From: Tenrec ecaudatus
Lineage: Eukaryota; Chordata; Mammalia; Afrosoricida; Tenrecidae
Direction: 5' to 3'
Length of the DNA: 64,000 nucleotides
Assembly: GCF_050624435.1 (NCBI RefSeq)
Contig: NC_134535.1
Coordinates: 76,318,494-76,382,493, forward strand
Positions 59,847 through 64,000 of the stretch are shown here, piece by piece. The notes beneath the pieces were generated by a model. It did not search any database, was not told the origin of the DNA, and worked only from the letters and a program-made list of their open reading frames with translations. Every line of letters begins with the position of its first letter. Position 1 is the stretch's first letter. The position numbers and the translations under genes are program-made.

Positions 59847-60887
59847 GTGCTTCATGGTTTCACCATTGTTTTTTTTAGTGATGCATAGTATTCCATTGAA
59901 GAATGTACCTAAGTTTCTTTCTCCATTCTTCAACTGGTGGGCTTTGGGACTGCTTCCAACTTCATGCTATAGTCCTATGATAAACATGGAGGACATACAT
60001 CTATTCATGTATGTCTCTTACTTCTTTAGGTCACATACCCAGCAGAGTGTTTCTGGATCATATAGGTATTCTATCCCCAGTTCTTTTAGGTGGCACCAAT
60101 TGCTTTCCACAATGGCTGTACAGACTCACCAATGGTGTATGAATATTTTAGACAACAAAGGTATCCCATATAGGAATATCCCCTTTATCTCAATAATATT
60201 TTAAATCCTATACCAGTTGGCTAGTATAATGATATTATTAGAATTAGAAAATGCCCCTATAGAGGTTATTTATATTATTTCTCAAAAACTGATAATGCTC
60301 CCACTAAAGTAGAACAGTGATACATGCATACCTATAATGTATTTGTATATATTCATACGTCTAAATTATATATGTATGTACACCTTAGATATATGAATGG
60401 ATTTTGAGTTCTCACTTAACTATAAGTCCTAACCTAAGAAATATTAGTTCTTATGATGTGGCCCTGGTGAATACTTACTCTCATGAAGGGATCAATGAAG
60501 ATACAGGTGCTATAGCAAAGCATGGTGATGAATCCAGATGGCACACAGCTATCATAAAGAGGAGCAGCTGGAGTCTTAAAGGCTTCTTTTAAAACAATCA
60601 ACCATTTAAGTGAGGTTCCTGGCAAGCCTATAGGGAAGAAACACACCAGTCTGTATAATCCATGGGTTGGAAATAATAAAATCCAAGATCAGAGGAGAGA
60701 ATTGTATTAGACCTTAAATTCTGATCAGCTGGTTTGCAGACGGTAATGAATAAAAATGAAAGCACAAGATCCATTTGCAGAGTCCCCATGAGGATTAAAC
60801 CTCGACAGAACAGGCATATGAGTCACCTTCCCCTCAGAGAGAGAGTATCAGAAAGTAAATTAATGAACATATACCAAAACCAAACTC

Positions 60888-61052
60888 CATGTCATCGAGA
60901 CAGACTAGAACTGTCCCTGTTGGTTTCTGAGACTGTAACTGTTTACAGGAGTAGGTAGCCTCATTCTTCTCTTGTGGAACAGACAGTGGTTTCAAACTGC
61001 TGACATTCTGATTAGCAGCCCAATGCACAACCATTATGCACTAGGGCTCTTA
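60888..61052 (-). repeat. AfroSINE
   Basis: CATGTCATCGAGACAGACTAG, TTTCTGAGACTGTAACTG, GTGGTTTCAAACTGCTGAC, GATTAGCAGCCCAATGC, GCACTAGGGCTC. Confidence 0.88.
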
Positions 61053-61454
61053 AGGAAGATATAGTTAGGTTAAATGCTAAACATGTTAACATTTGTTTTC
61101 CCTTTTTACCCATTTTCAATTTGTTGTAGTTATTATTTTCTGCTTTCTTGTAAATTAAGGTTTTTCCATGTTTTATATTGTTATTGTTGTTGAGGCATTT
61201 TGCTATGCTTTCATATCAAATAAGGTTGGTAAATCTATAGAAAAAGTAACTAGAATAATAGTTCCTTAGGGCATGACACAAGATATTGGCGGTGCAATGG
61301 AGAGCACATAATAACATTAAAATGAAGGAAATGGCCTAAAATTAACTGTGGTGGTGATTACACAGATCTTTTTAGTATATTCAAACAATTAAATTGTGGG
61401 ATATAGTAATTATATCAATAAAACTTAAGAAAACATAGAAAGAAAATTATGACA

Positions 61455-61810
61455 GTAAGAGTGGCAACACCGGGAGGGAAGGTTGTGTAGAAAGGGAGAA
61501 CCAATCTTGGGGATCTACGTGTAACCTCCTCTCTGGGGGATGGGCAATGGGAAGGTGGGTGAGGGGAGACACCAGGCAGTGTAAGATAAGATAAAATAAT
61601 AATTTATAAACTATTAAGGGTTCAGGGGGGAGGGGGAGTGAGGAAGGAGGCAGAAAAAGGAAAACGAGCTGATTCCAGGAACCCAAGTGGAAGGCAAATT
61701 TTGAGAATGACGAGGGCAATGAATGTATAAGGGTGCTTTGCTCAATTGATGTATGTATGGATTGTGATAAGAGTTGTATGAGCCCCAATAAAAAGATTTA
61801 TTAAATTAAA
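61455..61810 (+). repeat. L1 3' end, younger type
   Basis: GGGGATCTACGTGTAACC, GGGTGAGGGGAGACACC, purine tract, TTGTGATAAGAGTTGTATGAG, CCCAATAAAAAG with A tail. 5'-truncated. Confidence 0.85.
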
Positions 61811-61839
61811 AAAAGAAGCAAAAAAGAAAAAAAAACACA

Positions 61840-61960
61840 TCCTGGAATTGCTTGTGATGATGGTTACACAACTCTTGTGAATCTATTTCAACAATTAAAA
61901 TGTATAAGGCATGGATTGCATATTGGTGAAACTGTTACAAATAGGCAAACTAATATTTAA
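61840..61960 (+). repeat. L1M-type 3' end fragment
   Basis: GATGATGGTTACACAACTCTTGTG, CAACAATTAAAATGTATAAGG, TATTGGTGAAACTG: the generic L1M terminus. It may be the displaced end of the older copy split by the insertion at 61455. Confidence 0.65.
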
Positions 61961-62346
61961 AAGTCTATAATTCAATCTTCAGGCTCATTTTCTCACATCA
62001 AGGCCATATTTTCCAATGACTACTTCTTCCTCTTCTAATTTTCAATAATCAATAATTGTCAGTGCATCTTCATTACATGTTTAATCAATTTTTAGACTGA
62101 ATACATTAGTAACATTCTTCAATTACTTTATAATTAGCTATATTGATTGGAGTAAAAATTTGAATAATAGTATTGATTGAATTTAATTGTATATGAATAA
62201 ATATTATTTTATCACAGACAGTGTTGCACTTCAAGACAGAACTTGAAATATCCTTTTGAAGATGAATGCAATGCCATCCCTCTTGAATTTGTTATTCCTT
62301 TCATAATAAAGCCTATGATTGATTTAAAAACATTTTTTAAATAGTA
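61961..62346. other. Gene-free stretch
   Basis: AT-rich, nothing recognised. Confidence 0.35.
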
Positions 62347-63862
62347 AAAACCCAAGACACTTGCCATAATAATGACCTCATGTATTACAGAATGGAACTC
62401 AACTCCATTGGGTTTTCTTGGCCATACATTGACCCTTCACTAATTCACATGGTCAAGATTCAAAGACTAGGTGTTATATTAATATTAGTGTTTTGTGAAA
62501 ATCGTAGGTGCACAGATCAGATCAACAAACTGTACTATTACATAACTGCCAAATTATACCATGACACACCTGCAAAACCACTGAAAAGTGACCCAACCAA
62601 GTTGGTACATACTCTACTAATCACAGCCTAATACCTCAGTATTCATTACTACCAGATCTACCTTACTAATGTGCAAAAGTCATAGTAAAGTTTTACTACT
62701 GTTATAAATGCAAAATTCAGATAATGAGATCGTTGATAAATGAGGAGTTCAGTGTAATCTTTATAGAAGTAGATCATCAAGACTTCCTTCAATGTTTCAT
62801 CTGAGTGAGCTTGAATTGCCAATTCCCAGTTAGCACTCAGCAAATGTCCTGTGTTATACAGGAACCTTGGAGATAGTATGGCTTCACCTAAATCCACCAT
62901 CCCCTAAGGACACCCTGTGAGAATCTATCCTGACGCCATTAAAGAATACACCAATCACTGAGAAGTGACGAGAAACCAGGCTTGTGGTATGCCACTGTAC
63001 CGATTGTTTTGAACTTGACCTCTTTGTGATTCTATTGTTGCATCTTCTTGTCACCAAGGACATAGTCTCAATTATGTATCAATTATGATGGGTATTAAAT
63101 TCAACCCCCATAAAGTTCATTACACTATACGCTAATTAGCAACTTGTGAATCTATGATCTCAAGTGTCCCTACTTGATTAATCAGATGGTCCCTGTACAT
63201 CTGTTGAGGACCAAACAGATATAACTTATTACATTCATATTAATGTAGGATTTGAGGAGAAATATGTCTTCTAAGAGAAATCAGAAAATTTGCTCTACCA
63301 AAAGCAAAAACAATTTCTCACTATCACCACAGTAACACAGAATAGTTCAGAATTTTTCATAGAAGTAAAGTCAGAAGAGATTCTTTACTTGGGAGATTTT
63401 TGATTTGTAGGAAGAAAAAACTTGGGGAGGATCCCAAAGAAACTGTGGGTAATAAAAATATAATAGAATTCTGCCTACTCACAGACTTGCCAGGGAGTGA
63501 AAATATGCGGGAGCATAAAATTAATTGTAATACACACGTGTACTCGCAAACCCGGAGGACCTTTGAAATTAAAATACCCATAGAAGCCATGAATGGCAGT
63601 CAGAAATGTGGGTAGAATTCATTTAGTCACATCAGTAGTTCACCATCCAGAGCCCAACAGTTTCAAAGTTAGAGTGCAGAAGGCTTTAATTCACATGTTT
63701 CAAAGCCAAGGACCTAAATAATCATGAACAATCTTTCACAATAAAATGCTATGGTTTCATAGAAAATTGCGCTCTGTTCTCTAATATGTGACATTTGAAT
63801 TTTAAGAAGACTTCAGAAAGCTACCCCTGGGAAGTTCTAAATATCAGACTACAATTTTTAGA
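62347..63862 (+). repeat. Segmental duplication block, start of a further OR6C unit
   Basis: Aligns along its length with 47061-49190 (see there), without the RTE and AfroSINE of that copy. Ends where an LTR-like repeat begins at 63865. The block lies upstream of a receptor in the other unit, so a receptor is expected to the right of the window. Confidence 0.85.
63608..63613 (+). promoter_or_regulatory. Candidate splice donor, paralog of 48930
   Basis: GTCAGAAAT followed by GTGGGT, a weaker donor than its two paralogs but in the same aligned position. Confidence 0.3.
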
Positions 63863-63864
63863 GA

Positions 63865-64000
63865 GACTGTATTAGCCTGGGTACTTTAGAGAAGCAAATC
63901 CACAGAAACTCATGTATAAGACAGAGTTTTATATAAAGGTTGAGTGCGCATCAAGAAAATATCCCAGCCCAGTGCTGCCCAAGCCCACAAGTCCAACATT
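63865..64000 (-). repeat. LTR-like interspersed repeat (family A), cut by window end
   Basis: TGTATTAGCCTGGGTACTTTAG, AGAGAAGCAAATCC, GTTTTATATAAAGG: the reverse complement of the end of the repeat at 17735-18225. It is absent from the paralogous position near 49170, so it inserted after the duplication. Confidence 0.7.

Larger units (their letters stand above)
59700..61430 (+). repeat. Old L1 3' region, inverted 5' part, with an AfroSINE inside
   Basis: 59700-60150 reads as the reverse complement of L1M 3' sequence (ATAGTATTCCATTGAAG, GGACTGCTTCCAACTT, TGGATCATATAGGTATTC, CCACAATGGCTGTACAG). 60150-61430 is sense (CTCATGAAGGGATC, GAGTCTTAAAGGC, AAAATTAACTGTGGTGGTG, ATCAATAAAAC). A minus-strand AfroSINE lies at 60888-61052. 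The 165-codon ORF at 59707-60204 is antisense L1. Confidence 0.7.

Noticed and set aside
59707-60204. 165-codon ORF with an internal 15-residue repeat
   Set aside because: Antisense L1 3' sequence; the repeat comes from the 45-bp tandem duplication.

Overview
This is a stretch of mammalian nuclear DNA, almost certainly from an afrotherian and most likely a tenrec. AfroSINE-type tRNA-derived SINEs are scattered on both strands. The L1 3' UTRs are of an afrotherian type. RTE LINE fragments resemble those of elephant, and a hAT element has the termini of the SPIN/URR1 group, known from tenrec among few other mammals. Species and family names come from memory of these sequences, not from a search.

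The host genes are olfactory receptors of subfamily 6C, all on the + strand, each with a single coding exon. A copy at 366-1300 is broken by one 1-nt deletion. The copies at 32557-33495 and 52125-53063 are intact, 312 codons each and roughly 80% identical by eye. A pyrimidine-rich splice acceptor lies just upstream of every start codon. About 3.2-3.5 kb upstream of the two intact copies, at 29074 and 48930, paralogous DNA carries a splice-donor-like site that probably ends a noncoding 5' exon. The same block recurs at 62347-63862 with a donor-like site at 63608, so another OR6C unit probably begins here and its coding exon should lie a few kb beyond the window.

Between the receptors lies repeat-rich DNA. 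7.5-12.6 kb: nested L1 3' UTRs. 12.8-14.9 kb: a pogo-like DNA transposon remnant, a truncated U1 snRNA retrocopy and a gammaretrovirus-like ERV fossil. 15-18.2 kb: L1 and an LTR-like repeat. 20.9-27.8 kb: L1 and rearranged RTE. 34-35.7 kb: L1 inserted into a SINE. 38.7-42.6 kb: L1. 43.67-46.82 kb: a hAT element with an 8-bp target duplication and a small L1 inside it. 56.3-62 kb: stacked L1 copies, two with inverted 5' parts.

The genes form a tandem sensory-receptor array that grew by segmental duplication and was then diluted by retrotransposons. I see no new multi-gene system, no CRISPR array and no functional RNA gene. The observations of most interest are the hAT copy, the conserved 5'-exon donors, the U1 retrocopy with a compensatory change, a 48-bp-arm inverted repeat, and several rearranged retrotransposons.
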